From: Drosophila pseudoobscura
Lineage: Eukaryota > Arthropoda > Insecta > Diptera > Drosophilidae
Direction of reading: 5' to 3'
NCBI RefSeq assembly: GCF_009870125.1
Contig: NC_046681.1
Location: 8,693,001-8,757,000 of the forward strand
Length of the DNA stretch: 64,000 nt
A program made the position numbers and the translations under genes. Under the pieces are notes generated by a model. That model was not told where the DNA came from, searched no databases, and worked only from the letters and a program-made list of their open reading frames with translations. The first letter of the stretch is position 1; each line of letters opens with the position of its first letter. This document shows, piece by piece, positions 46,665 through 60,000 of the stretch.

Positions 46665-49600
46665 CGATAAACCATGCAGCTGGGCTCTACTCCTCTCTTT
46701 CGACGTTCTGCCTCTCTTCTGGGGACGTGTCTTGTTCGGGTTCTAACAAGTGTGCGAAGTGCAAATGTTTAGATTTTCTACAGCTCGACAAATACACAAT
46801 ATATTCGCACATACGGCTACACGAGTATATACTTATTCCATGTACATATATGCACTTGGTTCTAGTCAGAATCTCAGCAGACGCTGTATAACGCTGTGCA
46901 AGATATATCTTTTGTGTGCAATTTGTTCAGCCCCCAGATAGCTCGAAGTCATTAGATTTGTGCATAACATCGGTTACATTGGGTTCTTTTTTACGACCAG
47001 TTTACGACCATCGCAATTGAAGATTAATAAAAGACTCTATAAGACTTTTACAATTATTTAAAATAACCTCCAATATACACAGGTTTTAAATGGAAAAACC
47101 TTAGCAAAATTAACACAGAATTCCAAAATTTAGTTGGGTATTTTTTTGTTCCAAAAATTTCCCCACCAATTCTCGACTAATGCAAAAACGTGAAATGTTA
47201 AGACATGGACCGAGGACTGGCGGACCGGGGACTGGGGGGGTGGGAAAAAAACACACATCTTTGATTACTGCATGTTCAATAAATAATTCATTAATTAATC
47301 AATTGTTGTGGTGGCTGCTTTTGGGCTGTTTTTGGGCTGTTTTGGCTGCGGTGCAAAGTTGATTGAACTTAAAATACTCGCACATGGACTGGAGGGAGCT
47401 CATTTAAAATGTGCAAACAAAAGCCGCAGCCGCAGAGCCGCAGGAGAAACATCAGCGCCGAGACCAGACCAGACCTGTGCTGTGCCAACGACACATAAAC
47501 AATTTATCAGAAATAAATTGGTTAACAGGTAAAATAAACAAATTAAGCGCAGAGTTTAAATGAATGCTGGAAATAATGTATAGTACATATGGGCATATAT
47601 ATTTGCGGTTTTTACTTAAAATTTACTAAAAGTTAAAAAAGATTTACAATTACAAATATGCCGCAAATCGTCAACAAATCCTGTCTGCTACTTTTGGCTA
47701 AAATTAGAAAACTTTTAACCATATTAATTGAACAAAAGTTTGTGTCCTTCGAATAAAGTGGCTCTTTCTAAGCTTTATGTGTTTTTATGCCCCATCTCAT
47801 CTCTGTGTCTGGGCAGCATTTGATGTTCCTTTTTAATGGCACGGATCTCTGTTTCGGCAATTTGCTCCTTTTTTATGTGGCCTTTGATTGTGACAAATCC
47901 GAAAGGAATATCTAAGTGTGTATAAACTTTTGGCGTTGCGGCTCTTTCGGGGGTAAATAAAATAAAATTGCATTTTTTATTATATTATATATCGCCTGCC
48001 ATGGCATGGATCGAAGGAGAGGCAGAGCTGACTGAGGCATTTATTATACCAGTTGTTCTTCTTTTTCTGTCTCTGTTGTTGCTTTATCAAAGCCATTCTT
48101 TAAATTTTCGACAGTCTTTATTAACACGCTAAAAATTCGCTTGAAAATTCGTTGCTGGGGACCCGAGTTCGGAAGAAGGGGAGCTTACGGGAAGATTGTT
48201 TCAGTTACAGGTAAGCCGCTGACTCTTTTTTATATCTCCACTCATTTGCGTCATGCCAGTCAAAAGTCGCAGATCTCCTTCTTCTTCAGAGTCCCCCTCG
48301 GCCCATTTGTATCTGTGTCCGCTCTGCCCACAACTGTTGTTTTTTTGTTCCTTCACCATTCCGTTTGCAATTTATTGAAACGAAGTTGACCTTGAATTTG
48401 GTTAAAAGTCTTTTAACTTTATTTCGCTGGCTGCGATGCCTGGTCTTCTCTTTTTTTGTAGCTGATGATTCTGGCTGTTACTGCTGATTACTTTAACGAT
48501 GATGTCCATAAAATGTATCTCAAGCCCGAAGCCTCGCAGCTCGCAGCTCGCATCTCGCACTTTTTTTTCGGCAACTTCTGCTGCGCTTCACTCTGCTGCT
48601 CGTGGGGGAAGCAGGTTTGAAAAATTACCCAAAAAAAAGCAGACAAAAAAAAGAAAGAGAAATAAATGAAAACGAAACTCGAAGTGAATCGAAATTAATT
48701 TAAAGCTTGTAAGTGCACTGGGGATAAGGGGGCGATGGCGAGGGCGATGGCGAGGTGTGTGGGGTAGGTGAAACTAATGACCATCTGATGATTGGCTATC
48801 CATCAGTGTGTCCCACAAATACTATGAGTTCTTTTCAGCAGCTTTAATGGGAATATTCTCTCTTTATTTGTATCTCTTTATCGACACTTCATACTATAAC
48901 ATTTATTATTAATTTCATTTTAATTATTTTATATTTCCATCAATAAAAAAATATAAATTAGTCTCTGGATATTTTCTACACTAAGCCTTTCAATTATTCA
49001 ATAAAATTATAGGTATTATTGACCTTTAAATGGCACGTTTTTCCTATCAAAGTCATGTTTAATATTTGTAGTTATAGTTATATATTTTCCATATTTTTAA
49101 TTATTTTTATTTTGCTTATTTTTATCGGAAATTATTATATATAATTGTCTACGTTTTTGTTTCGTTTTAAAAGTTCCATTCATTAATTCCCTGTCCATAT
49201 TTACATTTATTTATCTTTTCCAATTTTTCCTTCCATCATCCTCTTTATTTATATTTATACAATCTTGTTGGCATTCATTCCTAAGATCTTTGTCATCATT
49301 CAATGGTTTATCTTTATAGTTCCACCATATTTTCCTCACGCTATCTTTCTATGTTTTTTCCTCCACTTTGTTTTTATGTTTTCTATCTTTTTCTCTGTGC
49401 ACACTTTTGCCCCAATTGCCTACAAAATCTGCAATTAATCATTCCTGTCGGCCTACCGTCCCCTCTTCCCCCACCAGCCGAAACGATGACGTATGGAAAA
49501 TGTTGTTTTTGTATTTTAATTATAATTATTTTGTCTACTTCTTATGATATTTCTATTTCGATTTTCGCTTGTCTCCGAGAGAGTTCCCCCGCTCCCCCGC

Positions 49601-52059
49601 CGATTGCTAATAGAATTATTTTTTTCCCGACTTCCGTGCAGTGAACTTGTTTTTATTTCATTATCTTTCATCCAAAATACATTCTAGCTGTACATACAAA
49701 CGTATTTGTTTACTCTTATATGTGTATATTTTATTTATTCTAGATTCTCTTTTTTTCTCGCTCTCTCTCAGCCTCACCCTCTCTGTTTATAAAGATTTTG
49801 GGTTTGCTGAAAAAAATGTTTGCGCTCATTTCGTATGGGGGCTAATGGAGGAGGTGGAGGAGGAGCAGCTCTATTTATCTGCTTAGGAGGTCATTGTCAT
49901 GGAATTATATTTATTCTCATTCATGCCGTGTGCTCATGCCGTGTGTTTGGAAACTTTTCTGATGGCTTTTCCCTAATCGAAAGTGTCGCAAGCAATTTTT
50001 GGAATATTTTTTAATGAAATATTTATATATATTACATGTGTTTAAAGTGTTATCAAAAGTTCATGAACTACGCGACGGGTTGTACTATTACCGGGAATAT
50101 TTTCACAATATTTTTTTCACTCGACTCGGCGACAGCCTCCGAAGTTCAGTCAACCAGACAGAACTTGTCACAAAGAAAATACAATGCGGAAATCAAATCG
50201 TAAAAAAGGGGAAAATACTTTCTAAGTGTGTGCACAGTGTGTGTGTGAGGTGCATTTTCCATCAAATTTGACATTGAACGGATTTTTTACGGTGGCAATG
50301 CGCTGTCACACATCCCTTCCCTGCCTTCCATGCACCCCCCTCTCTTAATTACAGATCCCTCGCTCAATGTTATATATCAAACAGTAAAGCAGCTTTCAAG
50401 TTAATAAACAATGCTGCCCCACACACACAGAATACCTATCTGACAGATACAAGCCGTATGTACATATATGTATGGGCTCTTTATGCTACCTCCCGATGTC
50501 AACGTCGTCCACTCATCGTCAAAGTCTTCAGTGATTAATTTTTGTATTGTTCTTTGAAATGCGGGCGCATCTGTTGCGCCAACGACCGGCCAAGGCGATC
50601 GGGCAGCTGGAGAACTGGCCACCCACCCGAAAGACCGCAATAAGCCTCAATTAAATGAAAATTGCACGCCAACGGCATGAAAACGTAATTTGGATGAAAT
50701 TTATTGTAGGCCTTCTCAATGGCCATACGAGTATGCACATATACACCATATAGATCATCCATATAAGTACATATGTTTGCAGTTTTTTATTGAAATTTCT
50801 TTGGGTCTACCCTAACAGAAGGAAAGGTTAGGCTGAGACGAACGAAAGGGAACAGGGTTCTTCTCCATTAATCCTATGGAGACCATCTAAGAGTGGACTT
50901 TACCCAACGACTGTAAGCCCTAAAAAAGAGTTGCTCGATGTTAGCTCTTGAAAGCTGTAAAGCGTATCTCAGCGTTTACTTGATGTTCTTAAGATATTCC
51001 CCATCTTTTCCCGATGTACTTGGGCTGCTGGGACTTGGGACTTGGCTGTCTGTTTAATGCATTTTAATGTGCAATTATTTCACTTAAACTTTACGTTGAC
51101 ATGGCAATGCGTGGCCCGTAAAATTATTTTCCATATGACGACGCTCCCCAGAGGCCACATCGAGTGAGTGGGGGGGGGTCTGAGGTGGGTGGCTGGGTGA
51201 TGTGTCGGGTGGTGCCTCCTTGGTTGTCACACAATTTATATATGTACTCGTATCTTGCCAACCACTGCCCTGGCATCTTCCTTTTTTCTCGCCCTCAACC
51301 ACCTCTTGGGGCCCTTGATATTAGAGACGACCCACATTGATTTACATATTTGTGCACCCACACACGAAAATAAACACAGAGGGCGGAAGGGGCTGTGGGC
51401 TGTGGGTGGGGATTAGGTGGTAGATTGTTTGCTTTGGCTAAACGCACATAACTAGCAAATATTTGACATTCTTTTTCTCGTTTTTCTTGATACGAGTCAA
51501 CCCCAAAAAGTGAAGAGGAGACCCAAAAAAGAAAAGATAAGTCGGCCCATATAGACTGGCGAAAGTATCTTTAAATTAAATTTTGATGACTTTGCCAGAG
51601 GGGAAGAAAAGCACGATGGATAGGCTAGATTTGGACTAGTTTCCGGAATACCCCTTGAAAAGTGTACTCGTTAAATGATGAGGTGACACGAGGGTCTGGA
51701 CAGATTCCATTGCCCTTGCCTGGGCCTCGGCGAAACCGGTAAAGAGAATTGTGTAAATACTTCTCTCGCACAAGCTCGGATCTCGTATCTAATATCAAGT
51801 TCAAGGTTGCAAACGGGTCTAACTTGCCAATGCACTAATAAAAAAGCTAAATAAATCAAACAGTCAGAGGGAGAGAGAGAGACAGACGGATGGGTTAGGT
51901 GCGAGGCGGCCGAGGGAAACGGGGCAGGGAAAAGGGCGAGCGACCATCTGTAATTATAAATTATAGAATCCAAACAGCAACAGACCCCAGTCAGGTTGCA
52001 TTTCATTCCGAATGGTTCTCACGACACGCGGTGCAAAATGCATTTCAAATTGTTATTCC

Positions 52060-52083
52060 AATATTACGTATACGTATACGTAT
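52060..52083 (+). promoter_or_regulatory. Dispersed CATACGC motif (tandem TACG form)
   Basis: ATATTACGTATACGTATACG carries ATTACGTATACG with a repeated GTATAC core. Confidence 0.3.
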
Positions 52084-52233
52084 CGAAAGCCAGGCCCTGC
52101 CCTAGGTGACTAATCCAGCAGTGTTTGCGTCTCTGGTGGTAATTGGAAGCTGCGCAGATTCTATGCCTGGCCAACAGATGACTCAAGCCTTTTTTCCAGC
52201 TAACAAACACACAAACCAAATGCATACGTCTCC

Positions 52234-52254
52234 CATTACTCATACGCACAGGGT
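52234..52254 (+). promoter_or_regulatory. Dispersed CATACGC motif
   Basis: CATTACTCATACGCACAGGGT, about 170 bp from the previous instance, the closest pair in the window. Confidence 0.4.
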
Positions 52255-53540
52255 CCCAGCCAGAGTCCCTGTGATTTGTTTATCTTCCAGCTAAAAACAA
52301 TAGCCACTCCAAATGCATTTCCATGGAATTGTGGGAACAAAAGTTCTACTGGAGGGAATATTAAATGTCTGGGCATAAAATAAACATTTTTGTCTCTCCC
52401 ACAACAGCAGCCATTATCCACTTTCCACATGCCGCATGCCGCATGCTGCAAACCGAATTTCAGGCCAAAGACTTGTGTAAATTCTTGGGCCATTTTCTTT
52501 GTTTTCTGTTGTTTTTGGCATAGGAATTTTCTATATATTGACCATTTGTTGGAGTTGTTCGTAATGGAAATACGATAGGATTTATAGCATGAAAGATGAA
52601 ATTGGTGTGCAGGAAAAGCAGAGTGTATAAGTGTTACAATTTGCACAATTTACTGTTGAAAATTATTAGAAAAGACATGTAAATATTTTGCCATTTTTCA
52701 GCTCTAAAATCCCATTTAATTTTCGTTCAAATCGAAACCTTCAGGGGGTTCATTTTTCGTCATCAGCTGTTTACCTTCTCACATTAAATACGATAATCCG
52801 CTCTCCACTGTCTATTTCTCTGTTTTCCGCTCTTTGCCCATTACTGCATTGCCGGAGCATCTGTCATTAATTTTCGTTACGCTGTCAACAGCTTTAAAGA
52901 TTTCATTTAAAAAAAAACCTTAAACCAGTGTTGGCTTCAACAAACAAACAAAAACAAAAAAACATATCAAAATAAGCGGAAGGAAAAAAGTTAAATAAAA
53001 AATTGCAACAAAAAAGTTGCAGCTCTTGAAGCCCTCAACGTGCGGCAGCCAGAAAGCTATGGCTGGAAAATATGGCAGTGGAGAGCAAAAGCCAATTGCA
53101 TTATTACACTGCACTCGCTCTCTCCCTCTCTCTCTCGCTCTCTCGCTCTTCACACTATTTTTTAGCCCTTGGCTGTTCGGCTCTATGTCCGTCTTTGTGG
53201 GACAAACTCTTCTTAACCCTTTTCACCCCCAACATGACCTTTTTTGTGAGTTTTATCCCAACCCGCTTACCCCTATATTAGTATCAGCCTTTCAGGGGGG
53301 AAAGAGTTGGTGGGACAACATGTCTAGTTTCAGAATAATATAAATTGTTCAATTTCATTGCCATTGGAAGACTATGTCTTACAGCTGAGATCTTCTTTGT
53401 GAGATAAACCTCTTATTTTCGATGAATAATTCCACTAAAAGTTGGAAATCTATGTTTTCGGTGAAGATAAGACCTTATCCCTATCATAAAAGAGATGGAT
53501 CTGCAAGGGTAACAAATCTTCGGCTCCCTCTCGCCTTGCC

Positions 53541-54132
53541 CTCTTGCGACTCTCATCTATTTCGGGGATACATATATATAAAGTAGTTAATGCCATTGAA
53601 AAAACTTTCAACTATCCGAGCTGTTCGCAGTGCAGTGCAAAAATGTTTGACTCGCTTCGTGCGCTGCTCTTCTGCTCGTTCTTCCACTCTCTCTCTGCAC
53701 TGCTCTTCTTATCTTGCTCTGCTCTGCTGTGTTCTTCTCATTTCATCTCTGCTTCTCTGCTTTGTTTCTGTTTCACTTTGGTTACAATGCGAATACTTAC
53801 ACACACACACAGACGAGAGGGATGTATTCGATGTATGGGTGACCATGAAATGTTCACACAACGCCGCTCTGTTGCTGGTTCTCTGGGTTGTGGCTCTGGA
53901 CCTGCGACGCAGATTGACGCTTCATTACGGCGTTATGTAATGGGCTTGTAAAGCTCAAAGCGACAAAGGCTATTCCCTCTCTTTCGCGCTGCCTCCCTGT
54001 CTCTCTCTCTCTGTGTGTGTGTGTGAGAGATAATTTGCTGGCTTGCTTTGGACTCTTTCATGCAATGAGTGCATGTGAGATCATCGAGCAGAGCTGTACA
54101 AAAATTCTACATTCTGTATACGCCCCATGGAA
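53541..54132. other. CT-rich region with a possible TATA box
   Basis: CATATATATAAAG (53571-53583) resembles a TATA box on +. A strongly CT/TCTGC-rich stretch follows (53650-53770), then CA and CT microsatellites. No convincing Inr at the right distance and no recognisable protein downstream, so a promoter for a non-coding transcript is only a possibility. Confidence 0.2.
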
Positions 54133-54203
54133 CAGCAGCAGCAGCAGCTCATCATCATCATCTAAGCCCCATCACCATCATCATCATCATCATCATCATC
54201 ATA
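54133..54203. repeat. (CAG)n and (CAT)n trinucleotide arrays
   Basis: CAG array, then TCA/CAT arrays separated by a short unique stretch at 54162-54170. Confidence 0.9.
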
Positions 54204-56785
54204 CAGTTGTTGCTTCGCTGACTGCAAATTGCAATTATTTCACATGACATGACTTTGGCAGCAAACGTCAGCAGCAGAAGCAGCAAAATCAACAACAGAC
54301 AAGGCAATCGCTTCAGGTGACTGCCTCCGCCCTATTGATAATCCAAAGTTGGCGCCAAAATGTGATTAAAAAAGCCTAAACTAGAGGAAAAAGAGTCCAG
54401 AAAAGTACTAATATTATTATTATTATACTAGCAAATATTCTTTACTTAATAAACCTCTGAAGAAGGTAATATAATATATAAGATTCTTCAGAAGCAGAAT
54501 TCTTCTTCTCTTTAAAATCTATAAAAAATAACATTCAAATGCTTACATGATTCCATTATAATTTTACCGAAAATCCCACAGCTTATTCTCAATTTTCTTC
54601 GTTGAAAGAAAATCCCAAAGAAATATTCAACCACACCTTTCCCTCCCTTAAACCTCAACTTCTTTATGCAAATTCGTTTCGTTTTAATTTTCCTCTCACC
54701 AAAGTGCACCAAAGTGCACCAAAGTTGAACCCTGAAATGGTTATCCATTATTTAAGTGGCCCATAAAACCATGCTCGCCCAGAGCCACCTTCTACCTGCT
54801 CGGCCAACACCGCGTATACGCAATCCGATGTCGTGAAACTTGTCTCCGAAAAAAATGCCAGAAACCAGAATTTGCATTGCTCAACGTTTGCCAGCATCAT
54901 TAACATTAGAGCTTCAGCTTCAGCTTCAGCCCGAGTCTCAGCTTCAGCGTTAGCCACATGTTCTTCATTTGACAGGCGAGCGGGAAATTTGCATAAACAA
55001 ATATGTTTTACCTTCGCTCCGACTCTGCACTTGTTATCCACGCTGTCAGACCCCGTGCCGCACCGTGGCGAATCGAATCTAAACGAAAAAGCATCGCTCG
55101 CATCTCGCAAAAGAAGCTGAAATTATGGGTGCCAAAAATATATTTTCCAGCCCGTGTTGTCATCGCCGTGTCCGTGGTTAGCCTTGATCGTGTTTATTTC
55201 GGCAGTTAAACGATACAAAATAAATAAATATATAATACTCGCCAGCCCCAGCCCCAAGCAAGCCACAGCAAAAGAATTCTTTTTTCGGTCTCTTGGCATT
55301 GACAGATCCGTAAATGGTTCGACCAGCACCAGAAGATGGCGATGACGATGGCGATGGTTGTGCTCGATGGATGGAGTGCGCTGTGCTCGCTTCTCCTATG
55401 GCCTGGTCGGGTCTCCTCTGGTGTACTGCGGTCCGGTCTGGTGTGGTCTTGGCTCTGTTCGGTTCTGTTTCTGGCTGCCCCAAAACGGTGGCTGAGTAAT
55501 TGAGGTTGTAAATCAAAATGTGTGCTTTGGTGTGGTGCGTGTGTGGAAAACTTTTGGCCCGGCATTATGTCAAAATTGTAGACAAATGTTAATGTCACAA
55601 GACAGCAAGAACGAGGCGGTGGTACGTGTCAACAAGGGGTACAGGGGCGATTTCGGTAGGTGCTTGAAGATCTTAAGATCTGTTGGAATGCTGCACAATA
55701 AATAGTTTAAGTCTTTTAAGTCTTCTAAATGACTAAATGAAAGATAGATCTCCCAAGGGTTCATTCTCGATATCAGCGATATTTGCTAGAGCTGTTTAAG
55801 GTCTTGAAACCTCCTTGAAACCTATGGAATGCTTGATTCTATGGCTGTGGCTTTCAGTTGACTTTGAACTTGCCAGATTGTCAACTTTTGCAGTCATTCG
55901 CGATGATTGCAGGCAGCCTATACTTACAAGTACACAAAGAAAGGGGCAATATTCTTAGTACAAATTACAGAGATTGATCAGGCAATGTCCAGATGATCGC
56001 ATGATGAAATTTCTAATCATTATGAATTACACACTGATTTTATACTATATAGTATAATATATATAAGAGTTCTTTAGCATTCCCTTCTAGATGAATGAAG
56101 CGAAGAATGGGGAATCACTGTATTTATTGTACAGCTGTATTTCTATTGATAATTTGAAGATTATTTGGCATAGTCTTATTTATAGAAAATAATTGTATTC
56201 AATAAAGAAACGTTTTCACAGTTTTATAGGTATTTCTATGTTCGATCTTTCTGCCTGAAACATTTACCTTCGAGTGCATTCTTGAGATGCAAAATCTTCC
56301 AATAACTTCAAGTAATTAAACTATCTTAAAGTGCCTTTGGTATCTTTGAAATTACCACCTAATATCCACAGAAGACGAACAAATGGCTTGAGCACACAGA
56401 CGCCAGCACGAAACACTTTTCAATGAAATGAAATAATGTCTATGCAAATTGCGAGAAAAAAAAGAAGCAAAATGATTGACATAAATTACAGAAAATGGCC
56501 CCCGGGCCTTGATGATCATTTAACGTTGGCTCTGGCTCTGGCTTTGGCTTCTGCAAAGTCTTTCCTTCGTTTCTGCTGCAATTGAAATCATAAATTCTAG
56601 CAGCTTAATGACCAGAGTCACAGTGGAGTCAAGCCAAGTGGAAAATTGACCAAGAGTATAGTACTAGTATCTGAGGCTTTTGTTTGGTTTTGTAATTATA
56701 TTTTGAACTTTGCCGCCAAGCGGCAAAACGTGCCTAATTGATATTCTTAATGGCCAAAGATACAGACTTGAGACTGACTTGCAGC
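54204..56785. other. Non-coding region, no gene recognised
   Basis: Three tandem CACCAAAGTG copies near 54698-54725, an AGCTTC array near 54911-54930, GGTCTGGTGTGG-type sequence near 55400-55460, then AT-rich DNA to 56400. No supported exon. Confidence 0.4.
54805..54827 (-). promoter_or_regulatory. Dispersed CATACGC motif
   Basis: On the minus strand CGGATTGCGTATACGCGGTG, with the palindromic GCGTATACGC core. Confidence 0.35.
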
Positions 56786-56790
56786 CACAG

Positions 56791-56814
56791 ACTGAGACTG
56801 AGACTGAGACTGAG
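56791..56814. repeat. (ACTGAG)n hexanucleotide array
   Basis: Four tandem units. Confidence 0.85.
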
Positions 56815-56878
56815 AAATTCACACTTCATTTTCAAAAAATTTGCATACATAAATGCCAATACAGATTGCATGTGATTA

Positions 56879-56903
56879 CGGGTATGGGTATGGTTACGGT
56901 TAC

Positions 56904-56937
<34 letters not shown>
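56879..56937. repeat. (GGGTAT)n hexanucleotide array
   Basis: About ten units of GGGTAT with two GGTTAC variants in the middle, all G-rich on one strand. Confidence 0.95.
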
Positions 56938-57005
56938 CCAAGATTAACCAACTTCTAATCGATTCAATCAGAGCTTCGGCTGGGACTCGAGCTGGTCTTG
57001 GATAT

Positions 57006-57034
57006 AGCCGTAGCCGTAGCCGTAGCCGTACCCG
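57006..57034. repeat. (CCGTAG)n hexanucleotide array
   Basis: About four to five units, 70 bp after the GGGTAT array. Confidence 0.85.
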
Positions 57035-60000
57035 TTGTACCACTCTCACGTTCCCATTATCGTGTCCAATGCTAAGGCTTCGTCTGTGCACTGGCCCGTT
57101 AAATGGGTCGAAGACAAAGCTGTTGTTATTGTGTGGTCTGTCCGTCCCGCAGAAGAAGACCAAACAAAACGGCCAAAAGAAGCAGGGCCCCAACACGTTG
57201 ACAATGACGACAATTGTAAGCAGCAGCAGCAGCTCCACCAGCAGAGCAAACATTCATTCATTCATCCAAGCATCTTGCCATGCAACCATCCATCCAGCCA
57301 TCAGACATTGCCGCAATTTTAAATGACCAAATTCGTCTTGTGGTTTGTACTTGAAAAACCCAAAACTGGTCAACGAAATGCTATATCAAATCGGCCAAGA
57401 AAAAACCAACCAAAAACAAGAAAAGAAATCACGATTAAGCCAACGAATTGGCAGATACTCTAGCGGGTTTTTCGTGGGCTCTGGGAAAAGCTACTCGCAT
57501 CTGCATAATCGTATAATGAGACGGGGAATATCCCCTTCTGCATGGCAAACTTCTGGTGAAAGTCGGAGTACCCTCTTTAAGAGAACTCGTGGGGCCGGGC
57601 CGGGCCAGCAGCTGTCAATTCGACCAAAATGAAAATGAAACCGAACTTTTTCTGCCTCTTCGTGTGCGTTTTATTTTGTTTTGTTCGGTTTTTGATTCTG
57701 TTTTGCAGCCGTAAAATGTTAAAATATGTAGCCATAAAATTGCTTTGGCTGAACCCAAATTGAATGCAATAAATGAAATGTACAAATGAATTAAATGATT
57801 GAATTGATGGCTCACAGACACACACACACACACCCCCCCCCACTCTGAGATAAAAACCGAGAGATTATGTGAGAGATGGGGGCGAAAATTTAAGTTGAAA
57901 TGGGTTTACTTTTGATATGGCTTGACTAAATGATAATTTAAACATTTATACGCCAAGAATCTGAGGGCCCGGACGTGTGTGTGTGTGAATCAGCATCCAA
58001 ATGAAATCAAGTGAAAAGCGTAATAAAGTTATTGAAGAAAAAGATGGTATGGAAAGAAGGGAAGAAAACATTACAAGTGTTTGAAAGGGCACCAAAGGCA
58101 CAGAATGTGATTGATGAAATCTTAGGAAAACACTTTAAGGGCCTGTCTGCAGCGTAACTTTAAGAATATTAAATAACTAATGGATGATGGAAGAGAAACA
58201 GGACACACAAACACACACACACACACAAGAGGTCTGGCTACGAGAGGTTGTTGGATCACTAGACGGAATAGGATATCCTTGGGTGAGTTTGAAAAACCTA
58301 ATCGCACGTAGGAAAACAACATGAAAACATACGTTTATATTTTATTAATTTACTTTAAATATTTTCATAAAAAATCATACAAAAACGAACGAATATATCG
58401 AATATTGAATAGATTGTTCATAAATACCTTAAGTTCTTACTTATATATACTTATATATACTTACTTATATACTTATATACTATACCAAAATACCAATCAG
58501 AAAAGAGGTATTTTTCGCAGCAAAAAGGAACTTACATAATTAACTATTTTCTAGATAAGTCTTATACGATAATTAGCCCACAAATGTAATCCCATATCTG
58601 TGACTAAGTTCGCATTTAAATGCTGCCCAATTGGAATGATTTTATGGTAATTTTCCATACCCCAGCATTAATTTAATCGATCCACATGGCATCAGAACAT
58701 ACCAGCGAGTGGCTCATTAAAGTTCTTGAATGATACATGCCACACGGACCCACCAAAACATACCCACCGACCGACCCACCGACCTACCCACCGACCGACC
58801 TCCAATCGAATCTGTTCGAATCAATTATGCAAACGGCAAAAGTGTGAAAAATCCCTTGCCCTTGTCCATCATGGTTAAACACGTTCTGTTACATGTTTCT
58901 GTATCTGTATATATCTGTGTATCTGTGTATCTGTGTGTACCTACGAGTATCTGGAAAATGACGGACTAGCCAAGCCAAGTGATTGAGTATTTATGTGCCT
59001 AAAAGAGCAAATACAATTTGCACGATTTTTTCTGTAATTCGAGCGCGACGCAGCCAACGAGATACGTATTTGTATCTGTATCTGTATCTGGTTTATCTGT
59101 GGCCCGCACAGATGTATCCGCTGACCATGATGGCCATGCCATGGGTGACTCAATATGCCTATGCCCGAGTGCTGGTACTGACAGTGGTTGTGGTGTTTGC
59201 ATTGGTAATTTGTGTATGCACTTGAAATTACAAATGCACTGGCAGATTTCCGATACCCAATACTTTGCGGCCTGCATAGGGGATGCTCTTTTGGGGTGGG
59301 TTTGTAGAAGACTCTATTTTTAGTGAGGATTATCCTCTGGGCTACTAAAAGAGAATATAATCGAAGAGGTACTAGAACTAATTATAGGCAAAAAACCACT
59401 GCAGGAAGGCCTGTTCCTTATTCTACCGAATTGGTAGGGTTTCTGAGCCACTCCTCTTTGGTAAGCCAATAAATAAACCCCTGGTCTAATTATTTCAATG
59501 ATTTGCATTAGAAAACTAGTCACAGAGCTGGTCTTAATGGGTATCCTCTAGTCTGTTTAATGGACTCTACCACTCACACGTGTGTTTTTCTAAGTATTTT
59601 TTTGTTTCGTTTCTCGCCACCTCTCCGATGCTTTAAAGATGCAAATTATGCAGCGCGTTTTTTGTTCCTATCTTTCTTGAACTTGAAGTGCCAGTCTGTC
59701 CGTCCGTCCGTCCGTCTGTCCGTCCGCCCTGATGGAGGGAAGCTACTAATTTGTGTGTCAACTCTGGGCTTGACACGCCCACACCTGTCCACCCACTGAT
59801 CGTGTTTTTTTTGTTTTTTTGTGTTTTTTGTGGGCTGCAGTTCGCGTGCGATTGTGGAAAAATCCCAATGTGACATGCAATTGTCATCGTGCGGTTGTTG
59901 GAATTAAATTGAAGCTTTGGCTGGCAACTTTTCAACCTTGTGGAAATGGGTGGCGGCTTGGCATTCGACCAATTGATTTTCCCAGGCCCAGCTGCTCGAT

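Larger units (their letters stand above)
42513..53540. other. Non-coding region, no gene recognised
   Basis: About 11 kb without a supported exon. It holds trinucleotide arrays, CAGC repeats, GAGCGTGCG-type GA-rich sequence near 42925-43020, very AT-rich DNA at 48840-49300, G runs near 47235 and 51170, and CTCTCT runs near 53110-53150. Confidence 0.4.

Noticed and set aside
53544-53951. 135-codon frame after a TATA-like sequence
   Set aside because: The translation is Leu/Ser/Cys low complexity from a CT-rich tract, without a recognised domain or a well-placed Inr.
56879-56937. GGGTAT array as a telomeric repeat
   Set aside because: Flies maintain telomeres with retrotransposons, and the unit is not TTAGGG; it is an interstitial microsatellite.
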